NCBI GenBank assembly: GCA_900764955.1
Contig: CAAFPY010000007.1
Location: 1 to 38,967, forward strand
Source of the DNA: an uncultured Collinsella sp.
GTDB taxonomy: Bacteria; Actinomycetota; Coriobacteriia; Coriobacteriales; Coriobacteriaceae
DNA: 38,967 nucleotides
Direction of reading: 5' to 3'
The position numbers and the translations under genes are program-made. This document shows, one piece after another, positions 31,457 through 38,967 of the stretch. Under the pieces are notes generated by a model, which worked only from the letters and a program-made list of their open reading frames with translations, was not told the origin of the DNA and searched no databases. Position 1 is the first letter of the stretch, and each line of letters opens with the position of its first letter.

Positions 31457-32650
31457 TTAAACTTTCTTGGATTTCAATGCGACGGCACGTATGAGCAGGT
31501 CAAATGAAAGAGCGGACTTCGTTTTGCACGGAAGGTGCTCGATGCCGTCTGCGGTAATCCACAAAACCTCATCGGTATCCGAGCCGAACGTGGAATGCTC
31601 GCACGACACATCGTTTGCCACGATTGCGTCGCAGCCCTTGCGGGCGAGTTTGGCCTGTGCGCGCTCACCGAGCCCGTTCGTCTCCGCGGCGAACCCCACG
31701 ACGACCCGATCTCCCTTGATGGAGGACATCGTCGCCAGGATATCGGTCGTCGGCGTGAGCTCGATTGACGTCAACAGGCCGTCCGCCTTGCTCAGTTTTT
31801 CTGGTGCGACCTGAATAGGGGTGTAGTCGGCCACGGCCGCGGCGCACACGAGCATGGTGCAGTCGTCAAAGTTGGCCGAGACCGCCTCAAACATCTGCTG
31901 GGCGCTTTCAACGCGAATGGCCTCGACTCCCTGGGGAACCGGACAGGAGGTACTTGAGGTGACGAGCGTCACCTGCGCCCCCATGGCACACGCCGCCGCA
32001 GCGAGCGCGTGGCCCATCTTACCCGTGGACCGATTGCCGATATAGCGAACGGGGTCGATGGCCTCACGCGTTCCTCCCGCGGTGATGAGAACCCGCTCCC
32101 CCTCCAGGGCACCTTTGCGTATCAAGGCGGAAAGAGCGCTCTCAACGATGACATCCACGTCGGCGAGCTTTCCCTCCCCTACGTCTCCGCAGGCAAGATA
32201 GCCCGTCGCGGGAGGAATGATCCCGATGCCCCGGCTCTTGAGCAGCTCGATGTTGTCCTGCGTCGCGCGAGCCTTCCACATGCCGACATTCATTGCGGGG
32301 GCGACCAGTATGGGCGCCGGCGTCGCCAGCAACGTCGTCGTCAGAAGGTCATCCGCCAGGCCGTGGGCGAGCTTCGCAATGACATTCGCGGTCGCAGGGG
32401 CCACCAGCACCAAATCGGGCTCCTGGGCAAGCGACACGTGATGGATGGGGTCGGAAGGGTTGTCGAACAGGTCGACGGCAACCTCCTCGTGCGTGAGGGC
32501 CCGAAAGGTGGTGGGCCCAACAAAGGAAGTCGCATGCTCGGTCATGCACACCTTGACGCGCACGCCGGCCTTTTGAAGGCCGCGCACGACTTCACAGGAT
32601 TTATACGCTGCGATGCACCCCGTGACGCAGAGGAGGACGGTGTGGCCCAT
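31457..32650 (-). CDS. coaBC: Bifunctional phosphopantothenoylcysteine decarboxylase / phosphopantothenate-cysteine ligase
   Basis: Two consecutive steps of coenzyme A synthesis. The product is 397 aa. The N-terminal flavoprotein CoaC domain (about 1-175) shows TGCIAAYKS, catalytic His in HHVSLA, PAMNVGMW and the active-site Cys in GYLACGDVGEGKL. The C-terminal CoaB ligase (about 185-397) shows TAGGTREAIDPVRYIGNRSTGKMG and AAVADY. The start ATG 32650 follows GAGGAG. It is the last gene of the rpe-to-coaBC group, 3 bases after the zinc-ribbon gene. Confidence 0.97.
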   Translation of the reverse strand: MGHTVLLCVTGCIAAYKSCEVVRGLQKAGVRVKVCMTEHATSFVGPTTFRALTHEEVAVDLFDNPSDPIHHVSLAQEPDLVLVAPATANVIAKLAHGLADDLLTTTLLATPAPILVAPAMNVGMWKARATQDNIELLKSRGIGIIPPATGYLACGDVGEGKLADVDVIVESALSALIRKGALEGERVLITAGGTREAIDPVRYIGNRSTGKMGHALAAAACAMGAQVTLVTSSTSCPVPQGVEAIRVESAQQMFEAVSANFDDCTMLVCAAAVADYTPIQVAPEKLSKADGLLTSIELTPTTDILATMSSIKGDRVVVGFAAETNGLGERAQAKLARKGCDAIVANDVSCEHSTFGSDTDEVLWITADGIEHLPCKTKSALSFDLLIRAVALKSKKV

Positions 32651-32653
32651 GCG

Positions 32654-33367
32654 TTACTCCTCCTCGTGCACGACAAGAAGTCGATGGCAATACGGGCACT
32701 CCGCGACGTCCTCCACGTGACGCAGCCGATCCATGGAGGCGGGCTGGAGAGCCGTACGGCAAACCGTGGGGACGTTGCCCTCGATGCGCTCAACGGCCAG
32801 GCCTTTGAAACGCTTGAGACCGCGAAGATAGGCGTCTTGGATCTTCTGCGGGAGCTTGGAGAGCAAGTGCTCGCGACGGCGCGTCAGCTCGTCGACGGTC
32901 GCCTGCAGCGCTGCCGCCTGCGAGCGAGCTTCCTTCGTGTCTTCTATGATGGATGCCTCGAAGCGCTGGATATAGGCGTTCACCTTCGTCTCGCGATCGA
33001 TCGCCTGCTGAAGTGCCTCGACCTTCGCGGGCCGATCGTAGGAGATCTTGTCGAGGCGCTTGGCGATGAGGGAGAGCTCCTCGTCCAAATCGCGAACGGC
33101 ACGGTAATCGCTTGGGTCAAGCGGTCGATTGCGAGCCGCGGCGTCGGCCTCCTCGCACGCGCGCTTCGCGTCATCAAGGTCCGAAACGGCGATCTCGGCG
33201 TCCTTTCTCATTGCGAGCAGGCGCGTGGACTCGGCCTTGAGCTTCGTGTGCGATGCGCGCTTCTTGGCCAGCTCGGCAATAAGCGGAAGGTTGGCCAGCT
33301 GATCGCGGGTCCGCTCAAGTTCCAGATCGGTGTCCTGAAGATTGATCAGGGTGGAACCTACACTCAT
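32654..33367 (-). CDS. Coiled-coil zinc-ribbon protein (C4-type, one cysteine missing)
   Basis: The 237-aa product has a long helical hairpin-forming coiled coil (about 1-185) followed by a C-terminal C4-type zinc-ribbon region. This widespread family sits next to Nif3-like genes in many bacteria, and its function is not established. The second CxxC is present (ECPYCHRLL). The first pair reads P-T-V-C, with the first Cys replaced by Pro. The start ATG 33367 overlaps the Nif3 stop (ATGA) and has AAGGAGG. An upstream in-frame start at 33475 is rejected. Confidence 0.88.
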   Translation of the reverse strand: MSVGSTLINLQDTDLELERTRDQLANLPLIAELAKKRASHTKLKAESTRLLAMRKDAEIAVSDLDDAKRACEEADAAARNRPLDPSDYRAVRDLDEELSLIAKRLDKISYDRPAKVEALQQAIDRETKVNAYIQRFEASIIEDTKEARSQAAALQATVDELTRRREHLLSKLPQKIQDAYLRGLKRFKGLAVERIEGNVPTVCRTALQPASMDRLRHVEDVAECPYCHRLLVVHEEE

Positions 33368-34173
33368 TGATTGCCTCCTTGGCTCGTGGTCCACCATTGC
33401 CGGGGCAAGGGGATGATATGGATGGAATTGCGCGGTACGCCCGCGTCGGCTGCCGCATCGGCAAGTATGCGACAAAATGGCTGCTCCGACCGATCATGGC
33501 CGAGCAGAACAACAGAAAGCCCACGCACCATGAGCTCTTGCGCACGATGGTAGCCAACCTCCCCCGTGATGATCGCGTCGGCGTGGGCGGCCAAGGCGGC
33601 GTTGCCAAAATCCCCGAGCGACCCGCCGAGAAACGCCACCGTCCGAACCGGTGCGGTCGCGTCACCCCAGACCTGCACTTCGGTGGAGAACACATCTTGC
33701 GCCCTGTGGGCAACGTCCAAAAGCGACGTGCCCTCGGCATGCGCCAGGCTGCCCAAGCCATGTGCCGCGGGGTCATCGGCAAACTCAAGTGAGGACACGG
33801 CCTCAAAACCCATGCAGGCGGGAAGGCAGGCGCGCGCCTCAAGTGAGCGGTCGAGGTTCGTGTGGAGGGAGATGATGCTGACGCCCGCCTTCACGGCCTC
33901 GAAGACCGCACTTCCACCCGGCGTCGAGCGCTCATCGCCACGTGGCGCAAAGCAACTCGGGGCGTCGAGGTAGACGGGATGGTGCGTGAGCAGCACGTTG
34001 CAGCCAAGCGAGCTCGCCGCGCGAACCGCCTCGCACGTGGCATCGAGGGCGCAGCAGACGCCGGTCACCTCCTGACGCGGGTCGCCCACCGACATGCCGA
34101 CATGATCCCAGGGCTCGGCATCACTTCGGGGAAACCGGACGAGCAGCTCGTCTTCCAGGTCACCGATCAGCAT
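33364..34173 (-). CDS. Nif3-like dinuclear metal center hexameric protein
   Basis: The 269-aa product of the NIF3/YqfO/YbgI family has metal ligands in LLTHHPVYLDAP and SLHTNLD near the N-terminal half and in GEVGYHRAQEL and GHDRSEQ near the C-terminus. Some members act as GTP cyclohydrolase I type enzymes or affect metal handling. No specific role is readable here. There is no inserted PII-like domain, so this is the short form. The start ATG 34173 overlaps the cysteine desulfurase stop by 7 bases, with AGGTGG upstream. Confidence 0.92.
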   Translation of the reverse strand: MLIGDLEDELLVRFPRSDAEPWDHVGMSVGDPRQEVTGVCCALDATCEAVRAASSLGCNVLLTHHPVYLDAPSCFAPRGDERSTPGGSAVFEAVKAGVSIISLHTNLDRSLEARACLPACMGFEAVSSLEFADDPAAHGLGSLAHAEGTSLLDVAHRAQDVFSTEVQVWGDATAPVRTVAFLGGSLGDFGNAALAAHADAIITGEVGYHRAQELMVRGLSVVLLGHDRSEQPFCRILADAAADAGVPRNSIHIIPLPRQWWTTSQGGNQ

Positions 34174-35333
34174 AGTCCCACCACCTCCAGGAGCGCCGAG
34201 GCAAACGATTCAAGGTCGTGCGGGTCGACGCGATCGTCAAACGAGACGCGCAGTGAACCGAGGGCGGATTCGCGCGGGATGCCCATGGCTCGCAAAACAT
34301 GGCTGGCATCCATGCTCGCACTCGAGCAGGCACTGGCAGCAGAGACTTCAAATCCCCTGCCGTCCAGCTGCAAGATGAGCTCTTCGGAGTCCATGCCATC
34401 GACATAAATGTTCACGATCCCGGGCAGGCGCTTCACGACACGCCAGTCGCCCATCGTCGGATGAATCTTGGGATGGGCGCACAGGGTCTCGTAAAGCGTG
34501 TCGGCATAACCCGTAAGCGTTGCGACATGCTCTTCGAGCTGAGGCTTGAGCACTGAGGCGGCCGCTTCGAGCGCGACGATGGCTCGAAGATCTTGCGTGC
34601 CGGGCCGCAAACCGGCTTCCTGCCCGCCTCCATGCGAGCGAGGTGCTAAGGGCGTGCGATTCTTCAGATACAGCGCACCGATGCCCACGGGCCCACCAAT
34701 CTTGTGACCAGCAACCGAAAGGGCATCCACCCCGAGCTCGGCGACATCAAACGGCGTGTGCATCCAGCCTTGAACGGCATCACAGTGCACGTAGGCCCCG
34801 GCTCCGTGGGCCACGCGAGCAAGCTCGGAGATGGGCTGCACGACACCGGTCTCGTTGTTGGCGAGCATGATGGAAACGAGCGCGACGTCATCGCCCATGA
34901 GCTCTCGAATCTTGTCGGCCTCAACGATGCCGCTGCGTGAGGGGTTTACGACATCGACGGAAAACCCATCCGCCTTGAGCAGGCCGATGTTGTCAAGGAT
35001 CGAATCGTGTTCGATGGCCGACACGACAACGCGTGTGCGCGATGGCTGCTTGCGCCGAGCTCCCACCGCAATACCGTGAAGCGCCATTAAGTTCGACTCG
35101 CTCCCGCCACCGGTGAAAATCACCTCATGCGGCCGCACGCGCGCCCCGAAACTCGAGGCGATCGACCTGCGGCACGCCTCGAGACGGGCCGCTGCCTTAC
35201 GGCCGAGTCCGTGCAGCGAGTTGGGATTGGCACCGGCAATGTCCGACTCATCATAGGCGCGTTGTGCCGAAATGGCTTCGGGGCGCATCGGCGTGGATGC
35301 GGCGTAATCAAGATTGACGATGCGGTTTTGCAT
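34167..35333 (-). CDS. Cysteine desulfurase (NifS/IscS family)
   Basis: A PLP enzyme that removes sulfur from cysteine for Fe-S clusters or tRNA thiolation. From ATG 35333 it has 388 aa. LDYAASTPMRPEA is at the start, then GGGSESNLMALHG, AIEHDSIL, NNETGVVQP, HCDAVQ, the PLP lysine in AGHKIGGP, and the sulfur-carrying Cys in SAASACSS. An in-frame ATG at 35345 overlaps the rpe stop and is an alternative start. Neither IscU/SufU nor MnmA is adjacent, so the sulfur acceptor is not indicated. Confidence 0.93.
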   Translation of the reverse strand: MQNRIVNLDYAASTPMRPEAISAQRAYDESDIAGANPNSLHGLGRKAAARLEACRRSIASSFGARVRPHEVIFTGGGSESNLMALHGIAVGARRKQPSRTRVVVSAIEHDSILDNIGLLKADGFSVDVVNPSRSGIVEADKIRELMGDDVALVSIMLANNETGVVQPISELARVAHGAGAYVHCDAVQGWMHTPFDVAELGVDALSVAGHKIGGPVGIGALYLKNRTPLAPRSHGGGQEAGLRPGTQDLRAIVALEAAASVLKPQLEEHVATLTGYADTLYETLCAHPKIHPTMGDWRVVKRLPGIVNIYVDGMDSEELILQLDGRGFEVSAASACSSASMDASHVLRAMGIPRESALGSLRVSFDDRVDPHDLESFASALLEVVGLC

Positions 35334-35337
35334 GGAA

Positions 35338-36012
35338 TTAGTCATGGGAGACGGCGTCGACAGCTGCCTGGCGAATCGCGTCGATTGCCAAGGCGGGGTT
35401 GTCCGCGCCGAACACGGCCGAGCCGGCGACGAGCACAGTGGCGCCGGCAGCGGCCACATCAGCGGCATTCGAGGCGCCGACGCCACCGTCGACCTCGATA
35501 AGCGGGTCGACACCGTGCGCCTCGCACATGGCCTTGAGCTGACGCAGCTTATCGATCGTGCGGGGAATGAACGCCTGGCCGCCAAAACCCGGGTTTACGC
35601 TCATCAGGAGCACCATGTCGAGCTCATCGATGATGTCCTCGAGAACGCTCACGGGAGTTGCGGGGTTGAGCACCACGCCCGCAAGACAGCCGCGATCTTT
35701 GATATGGCAGATCGTGCGGTGCAGATGCGTGGAGGCCTCGTAATGAACCGTGATCAGATCCGCCCCGGCGTCGATGTACCAATCGACGGTGCTATCGGGA
35801 TTTGCCACCATCAGGTGCACATCGAGCGGGATCTCGGTGGCAGACTTGCACGCCTTCACGATCGCCGTGCCATAGCTCAAGTTGGGCACGAAGTGTCCGT
35901 CCATGACGTCCACATGAATGTAGTCCGCGTTGGAGATGCGGTCGAGTTCTCGAGCGAGATTCGCCATGTCGGCGGAAAGAATCGAAGGTGAGATCTTGAT
36001 GGCGTGGGACAT
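35338..36012 (-). CDS. rpe: Ribulose-phosphate 3-epimerase
   Basis: Interconverts ribulose-5-phosphate and xylulose-5-phosphate in the pentose phosphate pathway. The product is 224 aa, a TIM barrel: ISPSILSADMANL, HVDVMDGHFVPNLSYG (metal ligands), DVHLMV, MSVNPGFGGQAFIP, and EVDGGV with a C-terminal phosphate-binding AGSAVFG. The start ATG 36012 follows AAAGGAA. It lies 74 bases from gpsA, a gap without a clear promoter or terminator. Confidence 0.97.
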   Translation of the reverse strand: MSHAIKISPSILSADMANLARELDRISNADYIHVDVMDGHFVPNLSYGTAIVKACKSATEIPLDVHLMVANPDSTVDWYIDAGADLITVHYEASTHLHRTICHIKDRGCLAGVVLNPATPVSVLEDIIDELDMVLLMSVNPGFGGQAFIPRTIDKLRQLKAMCEAHGVDPLIEVDGGVGASNAADVAAAGATVLVAGSAVFGADNPALAIDAIRQAAVDAVSHD

Positions 36013-36086
36013 AGCGAATTCCTTTCGGGCGGATGATATGCGGTTGCTTATAGATATGCTAAGCCGAAAACCAGCTTGAGCATCCG

Positions 36087-37094
36087 TTACTCATCGAGAC
36101 CGTAAAACTCCTCGTTGGGAATGCGGTTGACGAGCGTCTCGAGGACCTCCTCGAGCGATGCGCCTCCATACAGCAGGCGTTCGAGGCCGAAGGTGAGCGG
36201 AACGTCGACGCCACGGGATCGGGCGAGCTCGCTGACGCTTTTGGCAGCGGCCGCTCCCTCGACCACCATACGGCGGCGGCCCTGGTACTCCTCGAGCGTC
36301 TCCCCCTTAGCAAACGCTTCACCAAACGTGCGGTTGCGAGAATGCTGGGAGGTGCACGTGACGATGAGGTCACCCATGCCCGCAAGACCCATGCACGTCA
36401 TGGCCTCTCCCCCGCAGGCGTGCACCAGACGGCTGATCTCGGCGAGGCCACGGGTCATGATGAGCGCCAAGGCGTTGTCGCCCATACCCGAGCCGGCCGC
36501 GATACCGCAGATGATGGCCATGACGTTCTTCATGGCGCCGCACAGCTCGACGCCCACCATATCCGAGGAGAGGTAGACGCGAAAAGCCTGGCTCAGCGTG
36601 AGGTTCTTGAAGAACTCGCCGATCTCGACGCTCTCGCAGGCGATGGTCGAAGCCGAGAGCGCGCCACGGCAGATCTCCTCGGCGTGATTGGGGCCCGAAA
36701 GCGCGGCGATGCGCTCGGGGTGCCCGATCTCGCTTGCGATGACATCGCTCATGAGCATGCCGCTCCCGAGTTCAATGCCCTTGGCAAGGCAGAGGACGGG
36801 AAGGTCGTCGGCGATATACGCAGAACAATCGTGAGCGACGCCGCGCAGGAAGGATGAGGGCACGGCGAAAATCGCCGCATCGGCCCCGGAAAGCGCCTCT
36901 TCATGAGAGCATGTGGCGCTGACGCAGTCGGGAAGCATGTAATCCTTCAGATAACAGGAGTTGGTGTGGTGCTCGTTGATCTCGATGGCGGGATCGGCAT
37001 CGTATGACCACATCACGACATCGTGACCGTGAGAGCCGACAAGCCCGGCCATGGCAGTTCCCCACGAGCCGGTGCCAATCAAAGCAATGCGCAT
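36087..37094 (-). CDS. gpsA: Glycerol-3-phosphate dehydrogenase [NAD(P)+]
   Basis: Reduces dihydroxyacetone phosphate to sn-glycerol-3-phosphate for phospholipids. From ATG 37094 it has 335 aa. Rossmann motif IGTGSWGTAMA, AVPSSFLR, LCLAKGIE, ALSGPNHAEE, the catalytic Lys region GAMKNVMAII, GLAGMGDLIVTCTSQHSRNR. An in-frame ATG at 37103 overlaps the plsY stop. 37094 lies 1 base after it. The product feeds PlsY, encoded directly upstream, so acceptor supply and first acylation are coupled. Confidence 0.96.
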   Translation of the reverse strand: MRIALIGTGSWGTAMAGLVGSHGHDVVMWSYDADPAIEINEHHTNSCYLKDYMLPDCVSATCSHEEALSGADAAIFAVPSSFLRGVAHDCSAYIADDLPVLCLAKGIELGSGMLMSDVIASEIGHPERIAALSGPNHAEEICRGALSASTIACESVEIGEFFKNLTLSQAFRVYLSSDMVGVELCGAMKNVMAIICGIAAGSGMGDNALALIMTRGLAEISRLVHACGGEAMTCMGLAGMGDLIVTCTSQHSRNRTFGEAFAKGETLEEYQGRRRMVVEGAAAAKSVSELARSRGVDVPLTFGLERLLYGGASLEEVLETLVNRIPNEEFYGLDE

Positions 37095-37095
37095 G

Positions 37096-37830
37096 CTACT
37101 CATCCATCTCTTTCACGCGTTTGGTAAAGGACAGCTTGGACTCGGTGCCGTTGAGCAGCTTCTTCACGTTTGAGCGGTGCGCCCAGACGACAAGAAGCCC
37201 GAGAAGCGACATGATTACCTTGAAACTCAGGCTGTCACCGGAAAAGTAGAGTGGGACAGTGAGGGGCAGGGCGAGCACCGTCACGATGGACCCGAGCGAG
37301 ACGATTCGCGTAAGCGCGACTACCGCGATGAAAATGCCCAGGTGCAGCAGGGCGAACGGCCAGGAAAGCCCAAACAAGACGCCCACACCCGTCGCGATGC
37401 CCTTGCCTCCCTTGAAGTGCAAGTAGGGAGAGAAGATGTGACCGCAAAGGCACACGAGGCCCGCGATGGCCAGCAGCGTGTCGCCGATGCCCGCGCCGCC
37501 GTTGATGGCAAGGACGTCCGCGGGGTCGATATTCACCATGTTCGCCACGACGAGACGGATGACGTTCACGCCCAACACGCCCTTGAGCACATCGCAGATA
37601 AGCGTGGGCACGGCGACCTTGGGGCCGCCAGCGCGCAGCGCGTTCGTGGTGCCGATGTTGCCCGAACCGACTTTCTGCAGGTCTATCTTGCCCAACATGC
37701 GGGCGAAGATCTTGCCGAAAGGGATGCCGCAAACAAGAAAGGTGACGATATAGGCAACGACGAGCGGCCACCAGGATGCGCCGCACATGACGGGTGATGC
37801 GAGTGAGAGGAAGTAATCCATCCCCGCCAT
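37096..37830 (-). CDS. plsY: Glycerol-3-phosphate acyltransferase PlsY
   Basis: A membrane enzyme acylating glycerol-3-phosphate from acyl-phosphate. The 244-aa product has about five to seven hydrophobic segments and the three PlsY motifs: SGNIGTTNALRAGGP, HFKGGKGIATG and the C-terminal WAHRSNVKKLLNGTE. It is slightly longer than the family norm (about 200), mainly from an N-terminal extension and the central loop. The start ATG 37830 follows AAGGAG at the der end, 3 bases past the der stop. Confidence 0.95.
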   Translation of the reverse strand: MAGMDYFLSLASPVMCGASWWPLVVAYIVTFLVCGIPFGKIFARMLGKIDLQKVGSGNIGTTNALRAGGPKVAVPTLICDVLKGVLGVNVIRLVVANMVNIDPADVLAINGGAGIGDTLLAIAGLVCLCGHIFSPYLHFKGGKGIATGVGVLFGLSWPFALLHLGIFIAVVALTRIVSLGSIVTVLALPLTVPLYFSGDSLSFKVIMSLLGLLVVWAHRSNVKKLLNGTESKLSFTKRVKEMDE

Positions 37831-37833
37831 GTC

Positions 37834-38967
37834 CTACTCCTTGTCCTTGTCGGACTTCTTGGCGCGGAAGCGCAGGCGAATGGGCGTGCCCTTGAAATCA
37901 AAGGTATCGCGCATGCGGTTCTCGATGTAGCGCTTGTAATTGTCGGTCACCAGGTCGGTGTGGTTGACGAAGAACGTGAACGCCGGGGGCTTCTCACCCG
38001 TCTGCGTGACGTAGTGCATCTTGAGGCGGCGCTTGCCGTCGGAGACGGTGTGGCCGAACTCGCGCATATCGGTGAGGAGGCGATTGAGCTGGGAGGTGGT
38101 GATGTGGCAGGCGCGACGCTCCGCCGCAGCGTCGATCATGTCCCAGATTTTATGCACCGAGCGGCCCGTCATGGCCGAGATGCGCAGGTACTCCGCCCAC
38201 GGTGCCATGGTAAGGCGACGGTTGACCGTCTCCATGACGGCCTCGCGCTCATAGTCGTCCTTGAGCAGGTCCCATTTGTTGAGCAGGACCACGAGTGCAC
38301 ACCCGCGCTCGATGGCGAGGTTGGCGACCTTTTGGTCCTGCTCGGTCACGCCCGTGGAGGCGTCGACAACGAGCAGCGCGACATCGGCGCGGTCGATGGC
38401 GCGAAGACCGCGTACCATCGAGTAGTATTCAATGTTCTCGTACACCGTGCTCTTCTTGCGGATACCGGCCGTATCGACCATGCGATAGCGCTTGCCGTCG
38501 CGCTCGACCACCGTGTCGATGGCATCGCGCGTGGTGCCCGCGATGTTGCTGACGATGGAGCGGTCGTTGCCGATCATCTTGTTGAAGAGGGACGACTTGC
38601 CGGCGTTGGGGCGGCCGATGATGGCGACGCGCAGGGTATCGGGTTCATCGTCTTCATCGCCCGTGTCCTCGGGAAGCAGCGCCACGACCTCATCGAGCAG
38701 GTCGCCCGTGCCGTGACCATGCAGCGCCGAGACGGCGACAGGGTCGCCGACGCCCAGGGAATAGAACTCCCACAGGTTGTCGTTTTCACGAGCCGGGTTA
38801 TCGAGCTTGTTCACCAGAAGGAACGTGGGTTTCTTGAGCTTGCGCACCATGCGCGCCACGCTCTCATCCTCCTCGGTCACGCCGACGGAGCCATCGACGA
38901 CGAACAGGATGACGGCAGCCTCTTCAGCCCCTGCGCGCCCCTGGCCGCGAATGGCCGGGGCCAAGAC
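37834..38967 (-). CDS. der: GTPase Der (EngA), 5' truncated by window edge
   Basis: An essential double GTPase for 50S ribosome assembly. The visible part is 377 residues. The first G domain is cut and begins after its P-loop and G3 (G4 NKLD, SALHG seen). The second G domain is complete (GRPNAGKSS, DTAGIRKKS, LLNKWDLL, SAMTGRS), as is the KH-like C-terminal domain with FVNHTDLV and the NRMRDTFDFKGTPIRLRFR end. The frame is open to the last base. About 65-70 N-terminal residues lie outside. Residues next to the edge (IRGQGRAGAEE) look slightly off the family pattern. Confidence 0.96.
   Translation of the reverse strand, partial: VLAPAIRGQGRAGAEEAAVILFVVDGSVGVTEEDESVARMVRKLKKPTFLLVNKLDNPARENDNLWEFYSLGVGDPVAVSALHGHGTGDLLDEVVALLPEDTGDEDDEPDTLRVAIIGRPNAGKSSLFNKMIGNDRSIVSNIAGTTRDAIDTVVERDGKRYRMVDTAGIRKKSTVYENIEYYSMVRGLRAIDRADVALLVVDASTGVTEQDQKVANLAIERGCALVVLLNKWDLLKDDYEREAVMETVNRRLTMAPWAEYLRISAMTGRSVHKIWDMIDAAAERRACHITTSQLNRLLTDMREFGHTVSDGKRRLKMHYVTQTGEKPPAFTFFVNHTDLVTDNYKRYIENRMRDTFDFKGTPIRLRFRAKKSDKDKE

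Noticed and set aside
32009..33370. 453-codon plus-strand open frame opposite coaBC and the zinc-ribbon gene
   Set aside because: It lies antisense to two clearly recognised genes, has no recognisable domain, and reflects the third-position G/C bias of the real genes.

Overview
The window reads as chromosomal core DNA of a high-GC actinobacterium, most likely class Coriobacteriia (Collinsella-like). This is inferred from gene content, because no database search was possible. The pointers are SpoVS and RNase Y (more typical of Firmicutes and deep lineages) beside a GarA/OdhI-like FHA protein and an FtsR-like MerR regulator (actinobacterial), Gram-positive SOS boxes, and strong G/C third-position codon use. 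I see no phage, insertion sequence, CRISPR array or toxin-antitoxin module. The window is gene-dense, and both end genes are cut by the window edges.

Bases 1-19990 are all plus strand. They start with the 3' part of ppdK, then rnjA-ftsK-rodZ-like behind a structured leader, yajQ-rimO-pgsA, a cinA C-terminal-domain gene, recA-recX with an SOS promoter, rny with a strong promoter overlapping the recX stop, a stand-alone GHKL ATPase, and a tightly overlapping block spoVS-miaB-miaA-hflX. Both major Gram-positive RNA-decay nucleases (J and Y) and two methylthiotransferases (RimO, MiaB) lie in this half.

Bases 20008-23731 form an SOS and nucleotide block. lexA (minus) diverges from a membrane-anchored LysM protein that resembles the SOS division inhibitors YneA, DivS and ChiZ. 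Three LexA-box-like sites lie between them. nrdR, dut and a purine permease follow and end at a textbook terminator.

Bases 23772-38967 are mostly minus strand: an UgtP-like glycosyltransferase (trxB is the plus-strand exception), DegV, a secreted NlpC/P60 hydrolase, apt, MerR/FtsR-like, FHA/GarA-like, a second CDP-alcohol phosphatidyltransferase, tRNA-Pro(GGG), coaBC, a zinc-ribbon coiled-coil protein, Nif3-like, cysteine desulfurase, rpe, gpsA, plsY and truncated der. plsY, gpsA and the two phosphatidyltransferases supply phospholipid synthesis.

The best leads for something undescribed are the GHKL ATPase between rny and spoVS, with two strong hairpins inside its coding sequence; the rnjA leader, with a short ORF running through a terminator; helically phased repeats upstream of the recA promoter; an AT-rich palindrome cluster between convergent trxB and degV; and the FHA/MerR pair with a conserved phospho-switch motif.
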